Below are positions 15,722 through 24,014 of a stretch of 64,000 nucleotides of DNA, piece by piece. Below the pieces are notes generated by a model. It was not told the DNA's origin and ran no database searches. It saw only the letters and a program-made list of their open reading frames with translations. The DNA is taken from the NCBI GenBank assembly GCA_040507035.1, contig JBEVVR010000035.1, forward strand, positions 62,001 to 126,000, written 5' to 3'. Within the stretch, counting starts at the first letter, position 1; the number at the start of each line of letters is the position of its first letter. This DNA is from Thiodiazotropha sp040507035 (GTDB taxonomy: Bacteria; Pseudomonadota; Gammaproteobacteria; Chromatiales; Chromatiaceae). The position numbers were made by a program, and so were the translations under genes.

Positions 15722-17590
15722 CTAGGCAGCAGCCGCATTCACCGGCAGGCGCATGACAAAGGTGGTGCCGACTCCCTCTTCCGTTTCGAAATAGAGCTCG
15801 CCATTATGTTTCACCACCACGATATCCTGGGAAATCGCCAATCCCTGTCCGGTGCCGCTGCCCACATCCTTGGTGGTGAAAAAGGGATTAAAGACAGACG
15901 TCTGGACCTCTTGAGGGATACCGGTGCCGGTATCGGTAACCCGCACTTCCACGTAATCGCTGTCATGGGTCGTGGTGATGGTTATGCATCCCTTCTGCTC
16001 AAGCTTGGCCGCCTCTATTGCATGCGCGGCATTGACAATCAAATTGAGCAGGACTTGAGAGATCTCTCCTCCCTGGCATCTGACTTCGGGAAGGGTGTTG
16101 CTGAGTTTCAGCTCCGTATCCGCCACATATTTCCATTCGTTCTTACACACCGCGAGGGCGTTGCCGATTATCCGGTTGAGGTCCGCCGTCGCCATCTGCT
16201 TGGAACCTGGGTGGGCGAACTCCTTCATGGCGAGGACAATTTGGGCAACCTGCTTGGCGCCTGATATGGATTGATCCAAGGCATTGGTGATCTCATCATC
16301 CAGATACTCGAGATCGATCTCTTCGACAGTCTGCCTGACCTTCTCTACCTCATCTTGCACCCCAGGTAGATCCGCTGCCTTCTGCTGCAAAGCCGAGTAT
16401 GCCTGCAATAAGGTAGCGATATCCTGGTAGCCCTCTTTGATGAAGCGGAGATTGTCGCCGACATACTGAATCGGGGTATTGATTTCGTGGGCTATGCCGC
16501 CGGCCAACTGTCCAACCGCCTCCATTTTGTGGGTCTGGTTCAGTTGACGCTCAAGGTCTCTACGCTCCTCTTCAACTCGTTTCTGCTCTGAAATATCGCT
16601 AAAGGTTACGACTGCGCCGCTATTTATTTCATCCCTTACCAAAGGGGATACCGAATAAGCAACATCGATCTCCCGACCCTCCTTGTGATAGAAGCGATCA
16701 TCAAACCCGGTGCGCGTATTCCCGTCCTGCAGGGTCTGTTCAATGGCATCTCCCACTGTGTCTCCCGCTTGCGGTCTGTTCTCAGCATAGACCAGGTCGG
16801 TAAACTTGCGCCCCAGCATATCCACTGAATCCCAGCCTAGCAGCCACTCGCTTTCAGGATTGGAGAACTTGACAACACCTTCATGGTCGATTACCGCAAA
16901 GCCCTCACTCATACTGTTGGTGACATCGCTGAGGAACTGCTCCTTCTCCTTTAACTCATCCCTTGTCTGATTCAATACCCGCAGTTGGGTTCGAAGCTGG
17001 TGGATGAGGAAGAGACTGGTCAGGGATATGAGCACAAAACCGGCAAGATGCATGAAGATCATCATCTGCTTGGCCTTGGATTGGGAATCGATGATCGGTT
17101 GCGCCAACACTTTGACGCTGATACCGCCTCGTATATCCCCCACACTCTTGCCTTCATAACCGTGACAATCGAGGCACTGCTCCTGCATGAATACCGGACC
17201 GACATATTGGAAGTAGCTATCAGCCTGCTCGAGGAAGGGCTGGAAGACATACTGGGTCCCGCTCTCGAAGCTGCTCAAGGCGGCCTTTTCCCAGGGATCA
17301 GCCATATTTTTCGGGTTCATCGGTTGTGCCGATATAACCTGATAGTGGATGTCATCCATGCTCTGTTTCTTGAAAATCGTCGGATCGTTGGCCATCAACA
17401 CCGGATTTATCTTGGTGAGCCTGACCATCTCATACATGACACGCCCACGTTCAAAGGCGATATCCTTTATGGATCGATCAATCAGGGAGAGATTCCACAC
17501 AATGGAGCTCAAGGTGATGAACAGCCAGAAAAGTACCGGTATCAACCAGTAATATCTGGCTTGCAACAATCGAATCAACATCTCCGCCAC
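15722..17590 (-). CDS. Sensor histidine kinase with c-heme (Tll0287-like) periplasmic domain and PAS
   Basis: 622 residues. TM1 about 13-36; a periplasmic Tll0287-like/DUF3365 domain (about 40-170) with a covalent heme site CLDCH at 139-143; TM2 about 176-199; a PAS domain (about 214-335); HisKA with H368 in QLAGGIAHEINTP; a HATPase domain (NLIVNAAHAIEAA, DTGTGIPQEV, GTGQGLAIS). Such heme domains are thought to sense redox state or gases. No receiver domain is fused. The nearest regulators are the receiver proteins at 13340-15677, convergent with it and ending 44 nt away; a partnership is inference. The start is GTG 17590; ATG 17581 is a possible alternative. Confidence 0.92.
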   Translation of the reverse strand: MAEMLIRLLQARYYWLIPVLFWLFITLSSIVWNLSLIDRSIKDIAFERGRVMYEMVRLTKINPVLMANDPTIFKKQSMDDIHYQVISAQPMNPKNMADPWEKAALSSFESGTQYVFQPFLEQADSYFQYVGPVFMQEQCLDCHGYEGKSVGDIRGGISVKVLAQPIIDSQSKAKQMMIFMHLAGFVLISLTSLFLIHQLRTQLRVLNQTRDELKEKEQFLSDVTNSMSEGFAVIDHEGVVKFSNPESEWLLGWDSVDMLGRKFTDLVYAENRPQAGDTVGDAIEQTLQDGNTRTGFDDRFYHKEGREIDVAYSVSPLVRDEINSGAVVTFSDISEQKRVEEERRDLERQLNQTHKMEAVGQLAGGIAHEINTPIQYVGDNLRFIKEGYQDIATLLQAYSALQQKAADLPGVQDEVEKVRQTVEEIDLEYLDDEITNALDQSISGAKQVAQIVLAMKEFAHPGSKQMATADLNRIIGNALAVCKNEWKYVADTELKLSNTLPEVRCQGGEISQVLLNLIVNAAHAIEAAKLEQKGCITITTTHDSDYVEVRVTDTGTGIPQEVQTSVFNPFFTTKDVGSGTGQGLAISQDIVVVKHNGELYFETEEGVGTTFVMRLPVNAAAA

Positions 17591-17627
17591 CTGTTCAGGG
17601 CAGGAGAGGCAGATCGGCAGGGGCCTG

Positions 17628-18623
17628 TTACGGCACGAGCACCAATTTACCTTGCATCCGTCCCTGTTCTATCATTTCGTGGGCCGTTATAGCCTGTTCC
17701 AGGGCTAAACTGTCGCCGACATGGATCCGCAACGATCCGCTGTCAATCATTTCTGCGCAGTCACGTAAAATAGCGACCTGATTTGCCCGAGCTTGAGGAA
17801 GGTGACGCAACATTGGGGTCAGCATCAGGGTGAAAGCGATACGCAGATTGCGGTTGCGCGCCTCTTTCCACTCCACTTGCGGCCCCGGATCGAGCAGCGT
17901 GACCAGATCACCATAAGGGGCTGTGGCGTTGATCGAGGCCCTGAAGACATCGCCGCCTACGGTGTCCAGCACCACATCGGCGCCGACGCCGTCAGTCAAA
18001 CGCATCACCTCGTCGACAAAATCCCGCTCCCGGTAGTCAATCGCCTCATCCGCGCCCAGGGAGCGGACAAGGTCCTGTTTTTCGGCACTGCTCACCGTCG
18101 TCAAGACCCGGGCACCCGCCTGTTTCGCCAACTGAATCGCCACATGCCCCACACCACCAGCTCCGGCGTGTACCAGCAGGGTCTTCTCATCGGTCAGGCG
18201 CGCACGACCGAACAGCGCCTCCCAGGCCGTGATCAACACCAGGGGTGCGGCAGCGGCATGGATGAAGTCGACTGAAACCGGTTTTTTACAGCAGACCGAC
18301 TCCTCGACGACGGCATACTCCGCGTAGTTCCCATGCATGCCACCGAGACCGCCACTGCAGTACCAAACCTCGTCATCGGGGCGAAACTCTGTCACTTCGC
18401 TGCCGGTCTCAACTACCACGCCGGCTGCATCGCACCCCAGGATTGCGGGCATGCCATCGGCCAGAAACACACCACGGGCACGCAGTTTGGTGTCGATCGG
18501 ATTGACCCCGGCCGCTTCAATTCTGACCTTTACCTGGGATGTTGAGGTGATTTCGGGGTTGCGTACCTCCTCTACCGATAGCACCCCGGGACCCCCGCTC
18601 TCTCTCATAACCACTGCTTTCAT
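17628..18623 (-). CDS. Zinc-independent quinone oxidoreductase (QOR-like MDR family)
   Basis: 331 residues starting MKAVVMRESGGPG. A GroES-like N-terminal half is followed by a Rossmann domain with HAGAGGVGHVAIQLAKQAGARV, typical of NADPH:quinone reductases and related medium-chain dehydrogenases. A frame-open extension of 33 codons exists upstream (to 18722), but ATG 18623 has a near-perfect AGGAGG 7 nt before it, and homologues begin there. It is separated by 37 nt from the kinase start. Substrate unknown; members reduce quinones or alpha,beta-unsaturated carbonyls. Confidence 0.92.
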   Translation of the reverse strand: MKAVVMRESGGPGVLSVEEVRNPEITSTSQVKVRIEAAGVNPIDTKLRARGVFLADGMPAILGCDAAGVVVETGSEVTEFRPDDEVWYCSGGLGGMHGNYAEYAVVEESVCCKKPVSVDFIHAAAAPLVLITAWEALFGRARLTDEKTLLVHAGAGGVGHVAIQLAKQAGARVLTTVSSAEKQDLVRSLGADEAIDYRERDFVDEVMRLTDGVGADVVLDTVGGDVFRASINATAPYGDLVTLLDPGPQVEWKEARNRNLRIAFTLMLTPMLRHLPQARANQVAILRDCAEMIDSGSLRIHVGDSLALEQAITAHEMIEQGRMQGKLVLVP

Positions 18624-18657
18624 CCATCTCCTCCTAAAAAACCGGCCTAGTCTATGG

Positions 18658-18858
18658 TCACTCCCTCTTCTCACCCAAGGGCGCGAGCAAGAGATAGAGG
18701 ATCCATGCAAACCATGAAACAAAGACTACCGCGAGTATCCAGAACAGCTTCTCGGCTCCGCTTGTTTTGCTCGATCGCAATATCAGCAGAATCGGCAGAA
18801 ACCAGATAAATCCTGCAGTTAACAGGGCAGTCAGACTAAGGCCCAGTAGGGTTGTCAT
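18658..18858 (-). CDS. Small two-helix membrane protein (PLDc_N-like)
   Basis: 66 residues with two hydrophobic helices (about 4-26 and 38-58), joined by RSSKTSGAEKLFWILAVV, and a charged end. The layout resembles the PLDc_N membrane domain found alone in many small bacterial proteins (xSxxLPxxEKLxWxLxVxxxPxxG). The ribosome-binding site is weak (GGA). It is read before the quinone oxidoreductase on the same strand with a 34-nt gap. No function can be assigned. Confidence 0.6.
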   Translation of the reverse strand: MTTLLGLSLTALLTAGFIWFLPILLILRSSKTSGAEKLFWILAVVFVSWFAWILYLLLAPLGEKRE

Positions 18859-19058
18859 TTTCGAATTCCATCTGTTTCAAACTAGTTTGGAGTCCCTAAA
18901 CTCAATCTGCAAGCCTTGCATGGAATCGGCCTCGCTGAAACGTGCTTCTGATACTGATTAAACCTCAGATAACCGATGGCTTACTTGATCTATGACAGAT
19001 GGTGATAAGCTAGGACCTGCTGACAGTACAACCAGAAAACGACAAAGCCCCCTAGCCA

Positions 19059-19694
19059 ATGATTCAGCCAACAACCTCTGTCGACGTAGGATCGCAATTA
19101 AGCGCGCATCAAAAACGTCTCAAGGCATGTCGCAACTGCCCGGACATGATTGGTCCGGTGGTCACGGGAGAGCCCGTTGCCTCACCCGTACTCCTAGTTG
19201 GCCAGGCCCCCGGCGAAAGGGAGGGTAGGGCTGAAAAGCCATTTGCATGGACGGCTGGCAAGACCCTGTTCAGTTGGTTCAACCCCCTGGGTCTGGATGA
19301 GCAGCAGTTCCGTCAGCGCGTCTACATGGCCGCGGTTTGCAGATGTTTCCCCGGAAAGAACCCTAAAGGCGGCGATCGGGTACCCACCAGAGACGAGATC
19401 GAGGCGTGCAGTCATTGGCTGCACAGGGAGATAACGCTGCTGCAGCCGCGCCTTATCGTGCCGGTGGGCAAACTGGCAATCGCCCAATTCATCGAGGTGG
19501 ACAAGCTGACCCAGGTCATCGGCCGGATCCACCCCCTGGCGCTTGCCGAGGCGAGTTGTGATCTGATCCCGCTGCCCCATCCTTCCGGTGCCTCGACCTG
19601 GCACCGCACGGAACCGGGAAAGAGCCTGTTGCAGCAGGCCCTCGACTTGATAACCCGGCACCCGGCCTGGAAGGCCTTGCTGGCGATCGACTAA
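19059..19694 (+). CDS. Uracil-DNA glycosylase family protein (Fe-S type)
   Basis: A 211-residue protein of the family-4/5 uracil-DNA glycosylase fold. An N-terminal CRNC pair (C24, C27) and a later CRC segment are candidate Fe-S cluster ligands. Motif A reads VGQAPGERE and the C-terminal motif HPSGASTW. The N-terminal half also has KPFAWTAGKTLFSWF as in the family. It should remove uracil or damaged bases from DNA. Some clades of this family have other substrates, so exact specificity is uncertain. It lies 23 nt before osmC and may share its transcript. Confidence 0.85.
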   Translation: MIQPTTSVDVGSQLSAHQKRLKACRNCPDMIGPVVTGEPVASPVLLVGQAPGEREGRAEKPFAWTAGKTLFSWFNPLGLDEQQFRQRVYMAAVCRCFPGKNPKGGDRVPTRDEIEACSHWLHREITLLQPRLIVPVGKLAIAQFIEVDKLTQVIGRIHPLALAEASCDLIPLPHPSGASTWHRTEPGKSLLQQALDLITRHPAWKALLAID

Positions 19695-19717
19695 TCCTTA
19701 TATACAGGAGAATCAGC

Positions 19718-20182
19718 ATGTCGCAAGAGATCGGTAAATTCACCATTCAGCTCGAACAGGAGGATGACTACGCCTTCAGGGTCAAATTCGATCTGAATAA
19801 AGCGCCTGACGTGATCATGGATGAACCGCCGCCACTGGGAGAGCGCAACGGACCCAACGCCTCTCGCATGTTGGCGGCGGCCGCCGCCAACTGTCTTAGT
19901 GCCAGCCTGATGTTCTGTCTTGCCAAGGAGGATGTACCGGCAAGGAATGTCAACACAGAGGTCACCTGCACCATGATCAGAAACGAAAAGAAACGACTTC
20001 GGGTCGGACGCCTGGATGTGCGCATCACCGCGGGTGACGAGCTGCTCACCTCGAAGAAACTCGATCGCTGCATGACCCTGTTCGAGGACTTCTGCGTGGT
20101 TACCGCGAGCATTCGTCAGGGCATACCGGTGGGTGTCGAAGTGGTAAACAGCGCCGGAGAGCTGTTGCACAAAGCGGAGTAA
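19718..20182 (+). CDS. OsmC-family protein
   Basis: A 154-residue protein with the OsmC fold. The two conserved cysteines of the Ohr/OsmC group are at positions 59 (AANCLSASLMF) and 126 (FEDFCVVTASI). In Ohr and OsmC these cysteines reduce organic hydroperoxides. Subfamily assignment is not possible by eye; the sequence seems closer to the YhfA-like or general OsmC branch than to Ohr. AGGAG lies before the ATG. The broken dienelactone hydrolase follows after only 4 nt, so the ancestral unit was osmC-dlh. Confidence 0.9.
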   Translation: MSQEIGKFTIQLEQEDDYAFRVKFDLNKAPDVIMDEPPPLGERNGPNASRMLAAAAANCLSASLMFCLAKEDVPARNVNTEVTCTMIRNEKKRLRVGRLDVRITAGDELLTSKKLDRCMTLFEDFCVVTASIRQGIPVGVEVVNSAGELLHKAE

Positions 20183-20186
20183 CCCC

Positions 20187-20421
20187 ATGGGCCGGGAAAT
20201 TGTGCTGAAAACATCGGAGGACGAACCCTTCAACGCCTATCTCGCCGGTGATGATCCTCCACGAGTGGTGGGGGGTGATGCCGCACAACCGGCAGTGGGC
20301 TGAGAGGCTTGCCGAGATCGGTCATCTCGCTATGACGAAGCTGGCGACAGAGCATCCTGGCAATGTATTGTCGATTTTCTGCAGCGGCATCTTACCTGAG
20401 TCCTTACCGTCAGGGCCTTGA
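20187..20421 (+). pseudogene. Truncated and frameshifted dienelactone hydrolase
   Basis: ATG 20187 opens MGREIVLKTSEDEPFNAYLAG. The family's next strand then appears in another frame: MILHEWWGV at 20251, with NRQWAERLAEIGHLAM behind it. This is the standard N-terminus of dienelactone hydrolase-type alpha/beta hydrolases (...VVLHEWWGL...ADRLAxxGYxAL), with about ten codons missing between the halves and a frame change. After GHLAM the similarity ends, and the frame stops at TGA 20419-20421. The nucleophile, acid and histidine region is absent. The first frame itself stops after 38 codons. It sits 4 nt behind osmC. Confidence 0.7.
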
Positions 20422-20667
20422 TCACCGCAAAGCTGATTGCTCATTAACCAGATGACTTCCTCTATGTAATAGCAAGGAAGTGAATACCGAATTTCTAGAA
20501 GCATTAAAAAATCAAAAACAGAGACCGGCCATTTATAACTTCTTTAACAATTATTTTGCATAAAATTAAAGGTTTATCTTTCATTGTCGCTACAGGCCAT
20601 ATGTTCACGGAAGGTCTATTCGGTAAATTGGAGTTTTTGTCTTATTTATATGAACGAGGTAGTAGCA

Positions 20668-21090
20668 ATGTTCAAAATATCCATTCGTCTGATTTCAATA
20701 TTGGCTCTCATGACTTACTCTTTTGCCAACGCCACAGAGCTGGTTGACTCAACACCAGAAAGTGTTGCCGGTGCGACAACCGTGGATGCGGCACAAGCCA
20801 AGAATCTATTCGATCAGGAAGCCCTGTTTATCGACCTCCGCAAGGAGAATATGTGGAATTCAGGACGTATCCCCGGGGCGGTTTGGCTGGAGATGAAAAC
20901 AGCTTTTACCCAACAAGCACTGGAGGCGGAGGCTGAAAAGGGTGAGACCCTGGTCTTCTACTGCAGTGGCGTTCGCTGTCCCCGCAGCGCCAAGGCCTGC
21001 ACCAAGGCGCTCGAATGGGGTTATACCGATGTCAACTATTTCCGTGGCGGGTTTCCAGCATGGAAAAATGCTGGCTTTCCCATTGAGTAA
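20668..21090 (+). CDS. Exported rhodanese-like protein
   Basis: 140 residues from ATG 20668: a signal peptide (about 1-22, ending SFANA) and one rhodanese domain. The active-site loop is CSGVRC, with the nucleophilic cysteine in YCSGVRCPRS; DLRKENMWNSGRIPGAVWL is the CDC25-like start. A longer frame opens at 20584, but ATG 20668 follows GAGG at good spacing and gives a clean signal peptide. It would move sulfane sulfur or act in redox chemistry in the periplasm, which would suit a sulfur-metabolising host (inference). Confidence 0.88.
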   Translation: MFKISIRLISILALMTYSFANATELVDSTPESVAGATTVDAAQAKNLFDQEALFIDLRKENMWNSGRIPGAVWLEMKTAFTQQALEAEAEKGETLVFYCSGVRCPRSAKACTKALEWGYTDVNYFRGGFPAWKNAGFPIE

Positions 21091-21092
21091 CC

Positions 21093-21116
21093 TTAGAGCC
21101 TGTTAACAGGCCCTAA
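21093..21116. repeat. Near-perfect palindrome sharing the MITE end sequence
   Basis: TTAGAGCCTGTT directly abuts AACAGGCCCTAA: 11 of 12 positions pair. The core GGCCTGTT/AACAGGCC matches the terminal inverted repeats of the element at 39185-39277. It could be the collapsed remnant of such an element or a short regulatory palindrome. It stands 3 nt after the rhodanese stop. Confidence 0.5.
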
Positions 21117-21132
21117 AAGGGATCATTTGAGG

Positions 21133-21167
21133 AATAACAAGCTGCGGTTAGAGCGACGCTTGTTATT
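21133..21167. repeat. 10-bp stem hairpin behind the rhodanese gene
   Basis: AATAACAAGC (21133-21142) pairs perfectly with GCTTGTTATT (21158-21167) over a 15-nt loop. No T-run follows on either side, so it is not a classical terminator. It may still end the rhodanese transcript with Rho help, or be a regulator site for the chemoreceptor gene, whose start is about 140 nt away. Confidence 0.4.
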
Positions 21168-21305
21168 ACTCTGTCTATACAATCCAAAGATGTGCTGAAC
21201 AGTTATTTTCTCTATATTCTGTTCCGATCATCTCGGGATGATAGCGCATCAAAATCCCATTAATCCTCGATATAACAGGATTTGCAATCAGCTTGGGGGG
21301 AAGTG

Positions 21306-23174
21306 ATGACAATTCGTCTACGCATAACAATCGTTACACTGATAGCCATATTACTGATTACCGCGGTGTTGGTGATAGCAGGCAACTTTTCGCATCAGAA
21401 GGAAATTGATCGATTTGTTCAATTCTCCCTAAACTCAAAACAGGTACTTTGGAGCCAGATTCTGGCTCGTCACACCTCTGAGATGTCCGCTTTCACCAAG
21501 GCAATAACCAGAGACCGTGTTAGTCAAAAAGCCATCAAGTCCGGAGATTTGAAGAAGCTCAGAGAGCAGATCAGCACCACACATAATCTCTTTTCCAGTG
21601 ATGGCACCCTCGAACGACTACAGATCCTGGATCTGCAAGGCAACTATCTCGCGTCCGCACCCAATCAGTTTAGCGGCAAGACAGATAAACAGATTGTAAT
21701 ACAGGTGGCGCAGAAGCAAGAGATGTTGAAGGGGATCTCGAGAGATGATGACGGTGAGCTACAGGCTGTACTTGCGTTTCCCCTCTATATACGAGGAAAG
21801 ATGAAGGCTGTTGTCGTTTACAGCAGAGACATACAGCGTATTCTCGATGATTTCCAGATTGGCGATCTGTCGGATGTCTTCATCACAACCAACAACAGGC
21901 AGTTGCAATACACAGGCAAGGATAATAAGCAGGGTACGGTCACGATTCCCGCTTATGATCTTGCCCAGGGAGGGATGGATGTTGTCGAGTCAGATGACCG
22001 CGTTTATGAAAACATCCTTGTGCCTATCAATACCCTATCAGGAGAAGTTATCGGGGGACTGCTGACATCCAGCGAACAAACCGAAATCTATAATGCGCAA
22101 TCAACGATAAACGCAATCTCTGTCGGTTCTGTTCTGTTTGTGGTATTCGCTTTGGCCATAGGACTGTTTTGGTACTTCAAACACCTGTTCCGTCCGATAG
22201 ACGAAGTCGTGGTTTCTATGACAGCAATAGCGGACGGCAACCTAAACTGCCAAATTCCCACTTCCAACACCAAGGATGAGACATCACAGTTAGTACAGGG
22301 TTTGCGCAGCATGGTTTCTCAATTACGAGAAGTCATGGGCGAAATTACCAGTTCCACCGAAGAGCTCAGTGGTGCTACTCAGCAACTTACAAGCGTAGCG
22401 AATCGTGGCAGTCAGCAGATTGAATCCCAAAGAGAGGAAACCGATCAGGTGGCAACCGCCGTCACTGAGATGGCCTCCACTATCCATGAGGTGGCTCGCA
22501 ATGCATCCGAGGCCGCGTCTGCTACCACCGAGGCCAGCAGCACAGCGACTAATGGCAAGACCATAGTCCAGCAAACCATAAACTCTATAAATGCCTTGGC
22601 CGACAATATTCAGAATGCCGGTGATGTAATCACCGCATTACAAAAGGAGAGCAATGGCATCGGCTCTGTCCTTAGCGTCATTCGCAGCATAGCCGAGCAA
22701 ACCAATCTTCTCGCATTAAATGCGGCCATCGAAGCGGCCAGAGCCGGGGAAGCGGGACGTGGATTCGCCGTAGTCGCTGATGAAGTCAGGACCTTGGCAA
22801 GCAGGACACAGCAATCTACCGAAGAGATTCAACAGATGATAGAAAAACTGCAGAGTGAGGCAACTGCAGCGGTAAAGGCGGTGAAAGATAGCCAGGAAAG
22901 CTCGAAACAGACGGTCGAGCAGGCAAGTATTGCAGAACAAGCGTTAGAATCGATTACCGACTCTGTCACTACAATCACTGACATGAATACCCATATAGCA
23001 ACAGCAGCCGAAGAGCAATCAAACGTTGCCGAAATGATCAGCGTGAATGTTAACAACATTGTCGGGCTGTCCGCCGAAGCTGAGGGGGTAACCCATGAAG
23101 TGTCAGAATCGGTATCCAGACTGACCCAGCTTGGTGGCACACTTAGCAAGTTGGTTCATAGATTTCAGCTCTAA
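21306..23174 (+). CDS. Methyl-accepting chemotaxis protein
   Basis: 622 residues. TM1 about 7-29; a periplasmic sensor of about 240 residues resembling a double-Cache-type domain (LQILDLQGNYLASAP, VLAFPLYIRGKMKAVVVYS); TM2 about 278-300; HAMP; a long coiled-coil signalling domain with the hairpin tip EQTNLLALNAAIEAARAGEAGRGFAVVADEVRTLA. Methylation helices are Gln/Glu/Ala-rich. The ATG at 21306 is preceded by GGGGGGAAG; an in-frame TTG at 21282 is less likely. No CheR-binding pentapeptide is seen at the C-terminus. It is a single gene without che genes nearby. Ligand unknown. Confidence 0.94.
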   Translation: MTIRLRITIVTLIAILLITAVLVIAGNFSHQKEIDRFVQFSLNSKQVLWSQILARHTSEMSAFTKAITRDRVSQKAIKSGDLKKLREQISTTHNLFSSDGTLERLQILDLQGNYLASAPNQFSGKTDKQIVIQVAQKQEMLKGISRDDDGELQAVLAFPLYIRGKMKAVVVYSRDIQRILDDFQIGDLSDVFITTNNRQLQYTGKDNKQGTVTIPAYDLAQGGMDVVESDDRVYENILVPINTLSGEVIGGLLTSSEQTEIYNAQSTINAISVGSVLFVVFALAIGLFWYFKHLFRPIDEVVVSMTAIADGNLNCQIPTSNTKDETSQLVQGLRSMVSQLREVMGEITSSTEELSGATQQLTSVANRGSQQIESQREETDQVATAVTEMASTIHEVARNASEAASATTEASSTATNGKTIVQQTINSINALADNIQNAGDVITALQKESNGIGSVLSVIRSIAEQTNLLALNAAIEAARAGEAGRGFAVVADEVRTLASRTQQSTEEIQQMIEKLQSEATAAVKAVKDSQESSKQTVEQASIAEQALESITDSVTTITDMNTHIATAAEEQSNVAEMISVNVNNIVGLSAEAEGVTHEVSESVSRLTQLGGTLSKLVHRFQL

Positions 23175-23228
23175 TCAGCGATTGCTAGATGGCTTGGAGG
23201 ATCGCCTCAGCCGTAGCGAGCTGGCCAG

Positions 23229-23864
23229 TCAACTCGGGTAGCAAACCCCAGTGCCACCTAATCCGCAATAACCGCCCGGATTCTTGGCCAGATACTGCTG
23301 ATGATACGCCTCGGCGAAGTAGAAGACGGGCGCGGAGATGATCTCCGTGGTCACCGGCGCCGATGTCACCTGACGCAGGGCATGCTCATAGTGTTCACGA
23401 CTACTCAGGGCGAGGGAGTGCTGCCCCTCGTCGAAAGTATAGATGCCGGAGCGGTATTGGGTCCCAACGTCGTTGCCCTGGCGCATCCCCTGGGTGGGAT
23501 CGTGGCCCTCCCAAAAATGCTCTAACAGGGACTGGTAGCTGATCGCTTCAGGATCGAAGACAATCCTCACCACCTCATTGTGTCCGGTCAACCCGCTACA
23601 GACCTCTTCATAGGTGGGATTGGGTGTAAAGCCCCCGGCGTAACCCACCGCGGTGGAGTAGACTCCCGGCAGCTCCCAGAAGCGTCTCTCTGCACCCCAG
23701 AAACAGCCCATGCCGAAGAGTGCGTGTTGGTATCCGTCGGCAAAGGGTCCGCGCAGGGTGTGGCCGTTGACATAGTGCTTGTCGCCGGGCTGAAGCGGGG
23801 TTGTACGACCGGGCAGTGCCTCCTCCCGCTCCGGCATCCGGGTTTTGTGGCCGAATCCGAACAT
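23229..23864 (-). CDS. msrA: Peptide-methionine (S)-S-oxide reductase
   Basis: A 211-residue MsrA. The active site GCFWGAERRFWE is complete, as are GYAGGFTPNPTYEEVCSG, HNEVVRIVFDP and the C-terminal resolving-cysteine region GGYCGLGGTGVCYPS. The N-terminus carries about 40 extra residues, as in E. coli MsrA. It repairs oxidised methionine with thioredoxin as reductant. GGAG lies before the ATG. Monocistronic. Confidence 0.96.
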   Translation of the reverse strand: MFGFGHKTRMPEREEALPGRTTPLQPGDKHYVNGHTLRGPFADGYQHALFGMGCFWGAERRFWELPGVYSTAVGYAGGFTPNPTYEEVCSGLTGHNEVVRIVFDPEAISYQSLLEHFWEGHDPTQGMRQGNDVGTQYRSGIYTFDEGQHSLALSSREHYEHALRQVTSAPVTTEIISAPVFYFAEAYHQQYLAKNPGGYCGLGGTGVCYPS

Positions 23865-24014
23865 GGACTTCTCCTGTTGCAGTATCAGCAGAATATAGCC
23901 CTATTCAAGCCACACTCTAACCCCACATTGATTGACCATTTAGAGGATTTGATACCCAGTACGAGAATTCGCTGCCGTTAACAAGCTGTATTGGTGGGGC
24001 AGGGATGCTTCTCG

